DNA from: an uncultured Clostridium sp.
GTDB taxonomy: Bacteria; Bacillota; Clostridia; TANB77; CAG-508
DNA: 64,000 nucleotides
Reading direction: 5' to 3'
Assembly (NCBI GenBank): GCA_900552555.1
Contig: URZW01000003.1
Span: 1-64,000 of the forward strand
Shown: positions 25,653 to 33,506 of the stretch, in pieces
How the letters are laid out: each line of letters begins with the position of its first letter
How positions within the stretch are numbered: the first letter of the stretch is position 1
Position numbers and translations under genes: made by a program
The notes under the pieces: generated by a model
Database searches by the model: none
What the model was told of the DNA's origin: nothing
What the model saw: only the letters and a program-made list of their open reading frames with translations

Positions 25653-26711
25653 TTGACAGCAGACTTACTTAAATTAATAGCACCAGGAACGCCAATAAGA
25701 GATGGTCTGGAAAACATATTAAGAGCAAAGACTGGAGCATTATTACTTATAACAGATAACAATGATGTAATTAAAGAAATTGTTGATGGCGGATTTTATA
25801 TCAATGAAGAATATACATCTTCAAAATTATATGAATTAGCAAAAATGGATGGAGCAATTGTTTTAAGTGGAGATTTAAAGAGAATACTGTTTGCAAATGC
25901 ACAACTTATACCTTCAAGAGAAATAGAAACGAGAGAAACAGGAACAAGGCATAGAACTGCTGAAAGAACAGCAAAACAAACTGGAGAACTTGTAATAAGT
26001 ATATCTCAGAGAAGAAATATAATTACAATATTCAAAGGTGACTTTAGATATATATTGGAAGATACAAATGCTGTATTAAATAAGGCAAATCAAGGAATAC
26101 AAACATTAGAAAGATATAAAAAAGTATTTGATAACAAACTTTCAATATTGAATGAATACGAATTTAATGATATAGTAACATTAAAAAATGTAATTGATGT
26201 AATTCAAAGGGCTGAAATGGTACGAAGAATATCTGAGGAAATAAAAAATCAAATTTATGAATTAGGTATTGATGGAAGACTCGTAAGTATGCAGTTACAA
26301 GAGTTAATGGGTGGACTTGAAAAAGAAGAAGAACTAATTATAAAAGATTATATTGTTGTCACAAAAAATTCAAGAAAAAAGAAGACACCAGAAAAGGTGA
26401 TAGAAGAGTTGGCAAAAATGCAATATGAAGAAATGACAAGAGAAAATACAATTGCAAAATTATTGGGATATGAAACATTTGACAATTATGATGAAGTTGG
26501 TGTATATACAAGAGGATATAGAATTCTTAATAAAATACCAAGAATGCCATCAAATATTGTTGAAAATTTGGTATCTTCATTTAAATCATTTCAACATGTA
26601 CTTGCTGCTGATATTGAAAGCTTAGATGAAGTTGATGGAATAGGCGAAGTCAGAGCAAGGACAATTAGACAGTCTTTAAGAAGAATGCAAGAACAATTTA
26701 TATTTGAATAG
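25653..26711 (+). CDS. disA: DNA integrity scanning diadenylate cyclase DisA
   Basis: 352 aa. The diadenylate cyclase domain (about 1-140) carries MDGAIVLS (DGA motif) and GTRHRTAER (RHR motif), which bind ATP and make c-di-AMP. A helical linker follows and the C-terminus is a helix-hairpin-helix DNA-binding domain (SLDEVDGIGEVRARTIRQSL). DisA scans DNA and stops cyclase activity at branched structures; RadA is its known partner in Bacillus. The start is TTG 25653 with GGGAGG 9 nt upstream, and the family N-terminus (TADLLKLIAPGTPIRDGLENIL) begins there. Confidence 0.96.
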   Translation: MTADLLKLIAPGTPIRDGLENILRAKTGALLLITDNNDVIKEIVDGGFYINEEYTSSKLYELAKMDGAIVLSGDLKRILFANAQLIPSREIETRETGTRHRTAERTAKQTGELVISISQRRNIITIFKGDFRYILEDTNAVLNKANQGIQTLERYKKVFDNKLSILNEYEFNDIVTLKNVIDVIQRAEMVRRISEEIKNQIYELGIDGRLVSMQLQELMGGLEKEEELIIKDYIVVTKNSRKKKTPEKVIEELAKMQYEEMTRENTIAKLLGYETFDNYDEVGVYTRGYRILNKIPRMPSNIVENLVSSFKSFQHVLAADIESLDEVDGIGEVRARTIRQSLRRMQEQFIFE

Positions 26712-26725
26712 AGGGAGAGAAAAAA

Positions 26726-27502
26726 ATGAAAAACATAGAAAAAATAATTTGGATAATAGCAATGATTGCTATAATAGTATTAATAGGAGTTGTAGGATTT
26801 GGATATTATAAAAAAGCAACATTTAAAAGTCAAAATCCAGTAGCAACAATGGAAGTTGAAAACTTTGGAACAATAAAAATGGAATTATATCCAGATCAAG
26901 CTCCAGAAGCAGTTGCAAACTTTATAACATTAGCAAATAAAGGATTTTATGATGGAACAACATTTCATAGAATAGTGAAAGACTTTATGATACAAACTGG
27001 TTCAAAAGATGGAGATGGAACAACAGGTGCTAAATTGAGTGATTTAAAAGATGGTGGAGAAGATAAAGATTATTCAATAAAAGGTGAATTTCTATCAAAT
27101 GGAGTTACGAATACAATAAAATTTGAAGAGGGAACTGTTGCAATGGCTAGAGCTGATTATACACAATATTCATCAAATTTAAAAGAAGAATCTTATAATT
27201 CAGGATGTTCACAATTTTTCATAATGACTAAAGAAAATACAAGCTTAAATGGATATTATGCAGCATTTGGTAAAGTTATAGAAGGTCTAGATGTTGTACA
27301 TCAAATTGAAAATGTTGAAGTTAAAGCAGCTGAAGGACAAGAAAATAAAGAAAATGCAGAAGTTAGTACACCAGTAAATCCACCAAAAGTTACATCTATA
27401 AAAGTTGAAACATACGGAGTTGATTATGGTATGCCAGATACATTGACACCATTTGATTATACTTCTTGGTTATATAAACAATATGGAGTTGGACAACAAT
27501 AG
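26726..27502 (+). CDS. Membrane-anchored cyclophilin-type peptidyl-prolyl isomerase
   Basis: 258 aa. One N-terminal helix (about 8-28) anchors it outside the membrane; no lipobox Cys. The cyclophilin domain (about 38-220) contains FHRIVKDFMIQTG (active-site R, F, M, Q), FEEGTVAMAR and SQFFIMT. It speeds cis-trans isomerisation of proline bonds in exported proteins. A short insertion (KLSDLKDGGEDKDYSIKGEF) is typical of clostridial forms. It starts 14 nt after disA with GAGGGAGAG, so it is in the radA-disA unit. Confidence 0.93.
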   Translation: MKNIEKIIWIIAMIAIIVLIGVVGFGYYKKATFKSQNPVATMEVENFGTIKMELYPDQAPEAVANFITLANKGFYDGTTFHRIVKDFMIQTGSKDGDGTTGAKLSDLKDGGEDKDYSIKGEFLSNGVTNTIKFEEGTVAMARADYTQYSSNLKEESYNSGCSQFFIMTKENTSLNGYYAAFGKVIEGLDVVHQIENVEVKAAEGQENKENAEVSTPVNPPKVTSIKVETYGVDYGMPDTLTPFDYTSWLYKQYGVGQQ

Positions 27503-27556
27503 TTAAAGTTTAGTGATTAGAATGTTGAGTTGTAACACAAAAATAAAAAATAAAAA

Positions 27557-27585
27557 AACACTTGCTAAATTAAATAGCAAGTGTT
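27557..27585 (-). terminator. Perfect 11 bp hairpin with T-tail on the minus strand
   Basis: AACACTTGCTA and TAGCAAGTGTT form a perfect stem. The T-run is on the minus strand (A-run at 27552-27558), and on the + strand only A/T-mixed sequence follows, so as a terminator it would stop leftward transcription. Confidence 0.5.
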
Positions 27586-27596
27586 AAAATAATAAT

Positions 27597-27640
27597 AGAT
27601 TAAAAAAAAACCGCATTTGCCGGAAAATTTTTTTAATCTT
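27597..27640 (+). terminator. Terminator-like hairpin before pyrG
   Basis: GATTAAAAAAA pairs with TTTTTTTAATC around a CCGCATTTGCCGG loop and a T-run follows. It probably ends the radA-disA-cyclophilin unit. Confidence 0.55.
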
Positions 27641-27646
27641 TTTTAT

Positions 27647-27762
27647 TTTTATATTATAGGAAAATTATCATATTATGATGAATTTCTGTAAAAGATAAAT
27701 ATGGCAAAATTAGATTTTGTAGTAGTTTGCACTGCACACAAAATCTTAATTCTGGTTTTTTT
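27647..27762 (+). repeat. R3 repeat, copy 2 (pyrG leader)
   Basis: Same sequence as 22974-23088 with about 15% differences. Here AGATTTTGT and ACAAAATCT form a perfect 9 bp stem around the inner GTAGT-TTGC-ACTGC hairpin. It ends about 3 nt before the GAGGGAGG ribosome binding site of pyrG. Confidence 0.75.
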
Positions 27763-27776
27763 AGAGGGAGGAAAAA

Positions 27777-29384
27777 ATGAACACAAAATATATATTTGTA
27801 ACAGGTGGAGTTGTATCAGGATTGGGAAAAGGAATAACAGCTGCATCACTAGGAAGATTATTAAAAAATAGAGGATATAAGGTAACAATTCAAAAATTTG
27901 ATCCATATATAAATGTAGACCCAGGAACAATGAACCCATATGAACATGGAGAAGTTTTTGTAACAGACGATGGAGCTGAAACAGACTTAGATTTAGGACA
28001 TTACGAAAGATTTATAAACGAAAATTTGACAAAAAATTCAAGTATTACAATGGGAAAAATATATTCAGAAGTAATTGAAAAAGAAAGAAGAGGAGACTAT
28101 TTAGGAAAAACAGTACAAGTAATACCACATATTACAAATCAAATAAAAGAAAAAATATATGGATTTGAAAACACAGATACAGATATAGTAATTTCTGAAG
28201 TAGGTGGAACAGTAGGAGATATTGAGGGACTTTCAATAATTGAAGCAATTAGACAAGTTGGATTGGAAAAAAATCCAGAGGATGTATGTTTTATCCATGT
28301 AACTTTATTGCCATATATATTTGGCTCAAATGAAATAAAATCAAAACCAACACAACATTCAGTAAAAGAATTACAAAGTTATGGAATAAAACCAGATATT
28401 TTGGTATGTAGAACAGAACAAGATATACCAGAAAATATCAGAGAAAAGTTAGCACTATTTTGCAATGTTAGAAAAACAAGTGTAATTCAAAACAAAACAG
28501 CAGATTGTTTATATGCCGTACCATTAATGCTAGAAGAAGAGGGATTTGCTAGAGAAGTTTGTAATCATTTAAAATTAGATAGATATATTCCAGATAATAG
28601 AAAATGGGAAGAAATGATAGAAAAAATAAGAAAAATAGACAAAAATAACAAAGTTAAAATAGCTATAGTAGGGAAATATATCAAATTAGAAGACTCATAT
28701 ATATCTGTAATTGAAAGTATTAAACATGCAGGATTTGCAAATGATGTGGAAACAGAAATTAAATTGATAGATGCAGAAAAAATAACAAAAGATACTGCAG
28801 ATGAAATACTTAAAAATTTCCAAGGAATTATAGTTCCTGGTGGTTTTGGAAATAGAGGAATAGAGGGAAAAATAGAAACAATTAAATATGCAAGAGAAAA
28901 TAAAATACCATTTTTAGGAATTTGCCTTGGAATGCAAATGGCTGTTGTTGAATATGCAAGAGATGTTTTAGGTTTAAAAGATGCGAATTCACAAGAATTT
29001 GATGAAAAATCAAAAAATCAAGTAATTCATATAATGGAAAATCAAAAATCAGTTAATAAAAAAGGTGGAACTATGAGACTTGGAAGTTATCCATGTGTTA
29101 TTAAAGAAGGAACATTGGCTGAAAAAGTTTATGGTACAAGAGAAATTGCTGAAAGACATAGACATCGCTTTGAATATAATAATGATTTTAAGGAAAGACT
29201 TGAAAATGCTGGCTTGATTTGTTCAGGAACTTCTCCAGATGGTGAATTAGTTGAAATTGTTGAACTTTCTCAAAAAGAACATCCATTTTTCATTGCAGGT
29301 CAATTTCATCCAGAGTTGAAGTCTAGACCTAATAAACCAGCTCCTTTGTTTGTTGAGTTGGTAAGGGTTGCAAAATCTAGATAA
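27777..29384 (+). CDS. pyrG: CTP synthase
   Basis: 535 aa. The amidoligase domain starts KYIFVTGGVVSGLGKGITAASLG (P-loop) and has DPYINVDPGTMNPYEHGEVFV. The glutaminase domain (about 285-530) has the nucleophile Cys in GICLGMQMAV and the oxyanion GGFGNRG; the catalytic His-Glu are in GQFHPE. It makes CTP from UTP with glutamine nitrogen and ATP. RBS GAGGGAGG before ATG 27777. The leader is the R3 repeat, not a recognisable C-rich reiterative-initiation site. Confidence 0.97.
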   Translation: MNTKYIFVTGGVVSGLGKGITAASLGRLLKNRGYKVTIQKFDPYINVDPGTMNPYEHGEVFVTDDGAETDLDLGHYERFINENLTKNSSITMGKIYSEVIEKERRGDYLGKTVQVIPHITNQIKEKIYGFENTDTDIVISEVGGTVGDIEGLSIIEAIRQVGLEKNPEDVCFIHVTLLPYIFGSNEIKSKPTQHSVKELQSYGIKPDILVCRTEQDIPENIREKLALFCNVRKTSVIQNKTADCLYAVPLMLEEEGFAREVCNHLKLDRYIPDNRKWEEMIEKIRKIDKNNKVKIAIVGKYIKLEDSYISVIESIKHAGFANDVETEIKLIDAEKITKDTADEILKNFQGIIVPGGFGNRGIEGKIETIKYARENKIPFLGICLGMQMAVVEYARDVLGLKDANSQEFDEKSKNQVIHIMENQKSVNKKGGTMRLGSYPCVIKEGTLAEKVYGTREIAERHRHRFEYNNDFKERLENAGLICSGTSPDGELVEIVELSQKEHPFFIAGQFHPELKSRPNKPAPLFVELVRVAKSR

Positions 29385-29442
29385 TTGTAGTATAATAAAC
29401 AATAGGTAACATAAAAATGTTTTACATTAAGGAGGAAATAAA

Positions 29443-29928
29443 ATGAAGTTAGAACAGTTACTGAATGAAAAAGGAGAAAAACGGCCGTATCTTTTAGGAG
29501 AGGATGGTCGTGAATATTTCTTCTACGAAGATCGAACAGGTTATGTTATTCGTGAACTTAACAAAGACGATGTACCTGAATGGTACAAAGTAATGAAAGA
29601 AGAAGGTGGCAAGATTAAAACTCAACCAGTACAACGAGCAATTGATATTGCATCAGTTAAGGCAAAGGCTGACCAAATGGCAGTTGAGGGTTCAAAAGAA
29701 AGAACAATGATTATTTATAACCCTGCTGGTGAACTGATTGGTGAAGTTGACTTTACTGAAAAAGATTTTGCAAAAGCTAAGGTTGAAGTTTTCCTCAGAG
29801 ATGAGTCACTTGTAACTAGTAAAGGTTACAAAATTACTGAAGTTTTGAAAAGACTGATACTAAATACAGCACTTTATGATGAGTTATGGTCTGAAAGTAT
29901 CAGTGGAAGTTTAATGAGGATAGCATAA
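29443..29928 (+). CDS. Foreign-looking GNAT-like protein
   Basis: 161 aa. The middle reads TMIIYNPAGELIGEVDFTEKDFAKAKVEVFLRD and then SKGYKITEVLKRLI, which resembles the beta4-betabulge-alpha3 region of GNAT acetyltransferases, but the R-x-x-G-x-G loop is reduced to SKGYK, so function is uncertain. Codon use differs sharply from the neighbours: CGT, CGA and CGG for Arg, CTG and CTC for Leu, GAC. It has the only in-frame CGG (29482) outside the frameshift sites, and a GC-rich terminator. All suggest recent transfer. AAGGAGG precedes ATG 29443. Confidence 0.7.
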   Translation: MKLEQLLNEKGEKRPYLLGEDGREYFFYEDRTGYVIRELNKDDVPEWYKVMKEEGGKIKTQPVQRAIDIASVKAKADQMAVEGSKERTMIIYNPAGELIGEVDFTEKDFAKAKVEVFLRDESLVTSKGYKITEVLKRLILNTALYDELWSESISGSLMRIA

Positions 29929-29954
29929 TGATGTAAAAATTTCATATTTATTTG

Positions 29955-29986
29955 AAGCGGGTTTCTGAATTAGAAACCCGCTTTTA
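29955..29986 (+). terminator. Strong GC-rich terminator
   Basis: AAGCGGGTTTCT pairs with AGAAACCCGCTT around GAATT, followed by TTAT. It is more GC-rich than any other terminator here, matching the foreign look of the gene it ends. Confidence 0.8.
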
Positions 29987-30067
29987 TGTTATAGTGGTTT
30001 TTATATGGTTCTATAGATTAGTTGTATTACATATAATATACAGTCAAATGTGAATTCTATGTGAATT

Positions 30068-30137
30068 TTAGCAAACTCTATTGACAATTGCTAAAAAAAG
30101 GTATAAATTATTAGCAGTTAAACAAAAAGAGTGCTAA
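30068..30137 (+). promoter_or_regulatory. groESL promoter with two tandem CIRCE-like operators
   Basis: -35 TTGACA at 30081 and -10 TATAAA at 30102 (15 nt spacer; TAAATT at 17 nt is an alternative). Operator 2 is TTAGCAGTT-N9-GAGTGCTAA at 30111-30137, a CIRCE with an intact right half. Operator 1 is TTAGCAAAC-N9-AATTGCTAA at 30068-30094, with the same 9-9-9 layout and matching outer six bases, overlapping the -35. CIRCE is bound by the heat-shock repressor HrcA. Confidence 0.8.
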
Positions 30138-30186
30138 AAATAAAACTAAAACATTCTTAAATAGAAAATTTGAAGGAGGTAATATC

Positions 30187-30468
30187 ATGATTAAACCATT
30201 AGGAAGTAGAGTATTAATAAAGATGAAAGAAGGCGAAGAAACAACAAAAAGTGGAATCATCTTAGCAAGTAGTGCACAAGAAAAACCACAAATCGCAGAA
30301 GTAATAGAAGTAGGACCAGGAGAGAAAATAGACGGAAAAAATGAAGAAATGTATGTAAAAAAAGGAGACAACATAATAGTAAGCAAATATTCTGGAACAG
30401 AAGTAAAATATGAAGGAACAGAATATTTAATAGTAAAACAAGACGATATTTTAGCAATAGTAGAATAA
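30187..30468 (+). CDS. groES: Co-chaperonin GroES
   Basis: 93 aa, full length. It starts IKPLGSRVLIKMKEGEETTKSGIILASSAQEKPQ, with the mobile loop at about 17-32, and ends ILAIVE. It forms the heptameric lid on GroEL. RBS AAGGAGG precedes ATG 30187. Controlled by the upstream CIRCE operators and co-transcribed with groEL across a 129 nt gap that holds a half copy of repeat R2. Confidence 0.97.
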   Translation: MIKPLGSRVLIKMKEGEETTKSGIILASSAQEKPQIAEVIEVGPGEKIDGKNEEMYVKKGDNIIVSKYSGTEVKYEGTEYLIVKQDDILAIVE

Positions 30469-30515
30469 AAAAAAGAGAGATTTAGGGTTTAAACTCAAAT
30501 TTTAAAAAGAAAAAA

Positions 30516-30574
30516 TTTAAGGAGTGTCCCAAAATCCCGAAAAAGAGGGAATTGAAGGAACGTCCCTTAATCCC
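30516..30574 (+). repeat. R2 element, right-half copy
   Basis: TTTAAGGAGTGTCCCAAAATCCC...GAGGGAATTGAAGGAACGTCCC-TTAATCCC matches the right half of the complete R2 at 59379-59522. The left half is absent; a faint ATTTAGGG at 30480 may be its remnant. It sits between groES and groEL. Confidence 0.8.
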
Positions 30575-30597
30575 GGAAAGTTAGGAGGAAATTTAAA

Positions 30598-32235
30598 ATG
30601 GCAAAACAAATAAAATTTGGAGAAGATGCAAGAAAATCTTTATTAGAAGGAGTTAATAAATTAGCTAATACAGTTAAAGTAACATTAGGACCAAAAGGAA
30701 GAAATGTTGTATTAGACAAAAGTTTTGGAGCACCACTAATTACAAACGATGGTGTTACAATAGCAAAAGATATTGAATTAGAAGATAAATTTGAAAACAT
30801 GGGAGCAAGACTTGTAAAAGAAGTATCAGAAAAAACAAATGATGTTGCAGGTGATGGTACTACAACAGCAACAGTTTTAGCTCAAAGCATGATTAAAGAA
30901 GGAGTTAAAAATGTAGCAGCTGGTGCAGACCCAATGGCAATGAAAAGAGGAATTGACAAAGCTGTTAATTCAGCAGTTGAAGAATTGAAAAAAATAAGTG
31001 TTCCTGTAAATGGAAAAGAAGACATAGCAAGAGTTGCAAGTATTTCTGCAAACAATGATGAAGTTGGAGAATTGATTGCAGAAGCTATGGAAAAAGTTTC
31101 AAAAGATGGAGTTATAACAATTGAAGAATCAAAAACATCAAATACAGAGTTAAATGTAGTTGAAGGTATGCAATTTGACAAAGGATATGTATCTCCATAC
31201 ATGGTAACAGATACAGAAAAAATGGAAGCAGTTGTTGACAATCCATACATTTTAATTACAGATAAAAAAATAAGTAATATTCAAGAAATATTACCATTAC
31301 TAGAAAACTTGATGCAACAATCAGGAAAATTAGTAATAATCTGTGACGACATAGAAGGAGAAGCACTTTCAACGTTAGTACTTAATAAATTAAGAGGTGT
31401 ATTAAATGTTGTAGCTGTAAAAGCTCCAGGATTTGGTGATAAGAGAAAAGCAATGCTTCAGGATATCGCAATTTTAACAGGTGGAGAAGTTATAACATCA
31501 GACTTAGGACTTGAATTAAAAGATACACAAATTGAACAATTAGGTAGAGCAAGACAAGTAAAAGTTCAAAAAGAAAATACAATAATTGTTGATGGTGCAG
31601 GAGACAAACAACAAATAGCAGATAGAGTTGGACAAATAAAAGCTCAAATAAATGAAACAAAGAGCGAATATGATAAAGAAGGACTACAAGAAAGACTTGC
31701 TAAAATGGCTGGAGGAGTTGCAGTAATTGAAGTTGGTGCAGCTACTGAAACAGAAATGAAAGATAAAAAATTAAGAATTGAAGATGCACTTTCTGCAACA
31801 AAAGCAGCAGTTGAAGAAGGTATAGTTGCAGGTGGTGGAACAGCATTAATAAATGTAGCGCCAGCAGTTGAAAAAACAGTAAATGAATTAACAGGTGGAG
31901 AAAAATTAGGTGCAACAATAGTATTAAAAGCATTAGAAGAACCGGTAAAACAAATAGCAAGAAATGCAGGATTAGAACCAGCAGTAATTGCTGATAATGT
32001 TAAAAAATCAGAAGTTGGTGTAGGATTTGATGCAAGCAAAGAAGAATATGTTGATATGAAAAAATCAGGAATTGTTGATCCAACAAAAGTTACAAGAAGT
32101 GCTTTGCAAAATGCAGCATCAATTGCATCAATGGTTATCACAACAGAAAGTCTAGTTGCAGATATTCCAGAAAAGGACTGTCATTGTGGTCATGATAATG
32201 GAATGGGTGCAGCAGGAATGGACGGAATGTATTAA
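30598..32235 (+). CDS. groEL: Chaperonin GroEL
   Basis: 545 aa. The ATP site DGTTTATVLAQSM and the late signature AATETEMKDKKLRIEDALSATKAAVEEG are present. The tail differs from the usual Gly-Gly-Met repeats: it has KDCHCGHDNGMGAAGMDGMY, a possible metal-binding CHCGH. GroEL folds proteins in its double-ring cavity. RBS TAGGAGG precedes ATG 30598. Second gene of the CIRCE-controlled operon; the next features are tRNA genes with their own promoter. Confidence 0.97.
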   Translation: MAKQIKFGEDARKSLLEGVNKLANTVKVTLGPKGRNVVLDKSFGAPLITNDGVTIAKDIELEDKFENMGARLVKEVSEKTNDVAGDGTTTATVLAQSMIKEGVKNVAAGADPMAMKRGIDKAVNSAVEELKKISVPVNGKEDIARVASISANNDEVGELIAEAMEKVSKDGVITIEESKTSNTELNVVEGMQFDKGYVSPYMVTDTEKMEAVVDNPYILITDKKISNIQEILPLLENLMQQSGKLVIICDDIEGEALSTLVLNKLRGVLNVVAVKAPGFGDKRKAMLQDIAILTGGEVITSDLGLELKDTQIEQLGRARQVKVQKENTIIVDGAGDKQQIADRVGQIKAQINETKSEYDKEGLQERLAKMAGGVAVIEVGAATETEMKDKKLRIEDALSATKAAVEEGIVAGGGTALINVAPAVEKTVNELTGGEKLGATIVLKALEEPVKQIARNAGLEPAVIADNVKKSEVGVGFDASKEEYVDMKKSGIVDPTKVTRSALQNAASIASMVITTESLVADIPEKDCHCGHDNGMGAAGMDGMY

Positions 32236-32312
32236 TAAAAAGACCGCAAACTATTGCAACAACTGAAATTATAAAAATGTGACAAAAAATTTAAAAAATT
32301 TTTAAAAAAGTC

Positions 32313-32353
32313 TTGACAGTTATAATAAAATCATTTATAATCTATAACTGTCA
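32313..32353 (+). promoter_or_regulatory. tRNA-Gly promoter inside a perfect 11 bp dyad
   Basis: -35 TTGACA (32313), 17 nt, -10 TATAAT (32336). TGACAGTTATA (32314-32324) is exactly repeated inverted as TATAACTGTCA (32343-32353), so the two half-sites overlap the -35 and the start point, 29 bp centre to centre. This looks like an operator. Confidence 0.7.
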
Positions 32354-32361
32354 GGAACAAT

Positions 32362-32435
<74 letters not shown>

Positions 32436-32482
32436 TATTTTTTATATTTTATAATGGAGTAATGACAGATTAATTAAATAAT

Positions 32483-32556
<74 letters not shown>

Positions 32557-32562
32557 AATATG

Positions 32563-32589
32563 ACGACTATTTTTAGTCGTTTTTTTTGT
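32563..32589 (+). terminator. Terminator of the tRNA-Gly pair
   Basis: ACGACTA and TAGTCGT form a perfect 7 bp stem with a TTTT loop, followed by eight T. Confidence 0.85.
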
Positions 32590-32680
32590 ATGTATAAATA
32601 AATATCAAAAATTCACAAAAAACAGTTGATATTTTTACTAAATTAATATAAAATCTAGAAAGACAAAAAGGAGGGAACAA

Positions 32681-33340
32681 ATGATAACTTTAAAAGATAT
32701 TAAAGAAAACAAAGAGTTAGATGCTCTAATAAGAGGAGCACAAAAACAACTAAACGCAATAGGATACACAGAACATGGACACAGGCACATATCAATAGTA
32801 TCAAAAAGAGCAGGAGATATACTAGAAAAATTAGGCTATTCAGAAAGAACGGTAGAATTAACAAGAATAGCAGGATATATGCATGACATAGGAAACTGCG
32901 TAAACAGAGTAGACCATGCACATACAGGTGCAATACTTGCATATAACATTTTAAGAGAAATGGGAATGCCAATAGAAGAAATAACAGAAATAATGATGGC
33001 AATAGGAAACCATGACGAAAATACAGGAACAGCAGTAAGCGATATATCAGCAGCATTAATATTAGCAGATAAATCAGATGTTCACAGAGATAGAGTAGTA
33101 AACAAAAATTTATCAACATTTGATATTCATGATAGAGTAAATTATGCTGTAACAAATGCAGATTTAATCATGGATGAAAAAGAAAGAAAAATAACATTAA
33201 ATTTAACAATAGATACAAAAATATGTCCAGTATTAGACTATTTTGAAATATTTATGGAAAGAACAATGATGTGCAAATACGCTGCAAAATATTTAAAAAT
33301 ATGGTTTGAATTAATAATAAATGATACAAAATTATTATAA
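32681..33340 (+). CDS. HD-domain metal-dependent phosphohydrolase
   Basis: 219 aa. The metal ligands of an HD domain are clear: HGHRHISIV (His), YMHDIGN (His-Asp), DHAHTGA and NHDENTGTAVSD, and ALILADKSDVH (Asp). Such proteins hydrolyse nucleotides or cyclic nucleotides; the substrate here is unknown. It is placed directly before secD-secF, a recurrent order in Clostridia. RBS AAGGAGGG precedes ATG 32681. A degenerate tandem repeat separates it from secD. Confidence 0.85.
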   Translation: MITLKDIKENKELDALIRGAQKQLNAIGYTEHGHRHISIVSKRAGDILEKLGYSERTVELTRIAGYMHDIGNCVNRVDHAHTGAILAYNILREMGMPIEEITEIMMAIGNHDENTGTAVSDISAALILADKSDVHRDRVVNKNLSTFDIHDRVNYAVTNADLIMDEKERKITLNLTIDTKICPVLDYFEIFMERTMMCKYAAKYLKIWFELIINDTKLL

Positions 33341-33351
33341 AAAATTTGAAT

Positions 33352-33478
33352 GACGATAAACAAAAAACAAGATTTGGCAGACAAAATTTTGAAAAAATTT
33401 TGGATGACGATGAACGAAAAACACAAGATTTGACAGACAAAATTTTGAAAAAATTTTGGATGACGATGAGCGGAACGA
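33352..33478 (+). repeat. Tandem repeat of about 55 bp, two and a third units
   Basis: Units start at GACGAT 33352, 33406 and 33462 (54 and 56 bp). Each contains CAAGATTTG-CAGACAAAATTTTG and AAAAAATTTTGGAT; the third is cut off after GACGATGAGC. Non-coding, between the HD gene and secD, and ending about 28 nt before the secD start codon. Confidence 0.8.
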
Positions 33479-33506
33479 AGTGAAGCGAAAGGGAAAGGGA
33501 TTAAAA

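Noticed and set aside
27647..27776. Classic pyrG attenuator or reiterative-initiation leader
   Set aside because: No GGGC-type start and no alternating terminator/antiterminator pair; the leader is the R3 repeat instead.
33456..33506. Upstream start of secD at ATG 33456 (includes a CGG codon)
   Set aside because: This stretch is part of the tandem repeat and the true start at 33507 has AAGGGA upstream. Its CGG was therefore not counted as a coding CGG.
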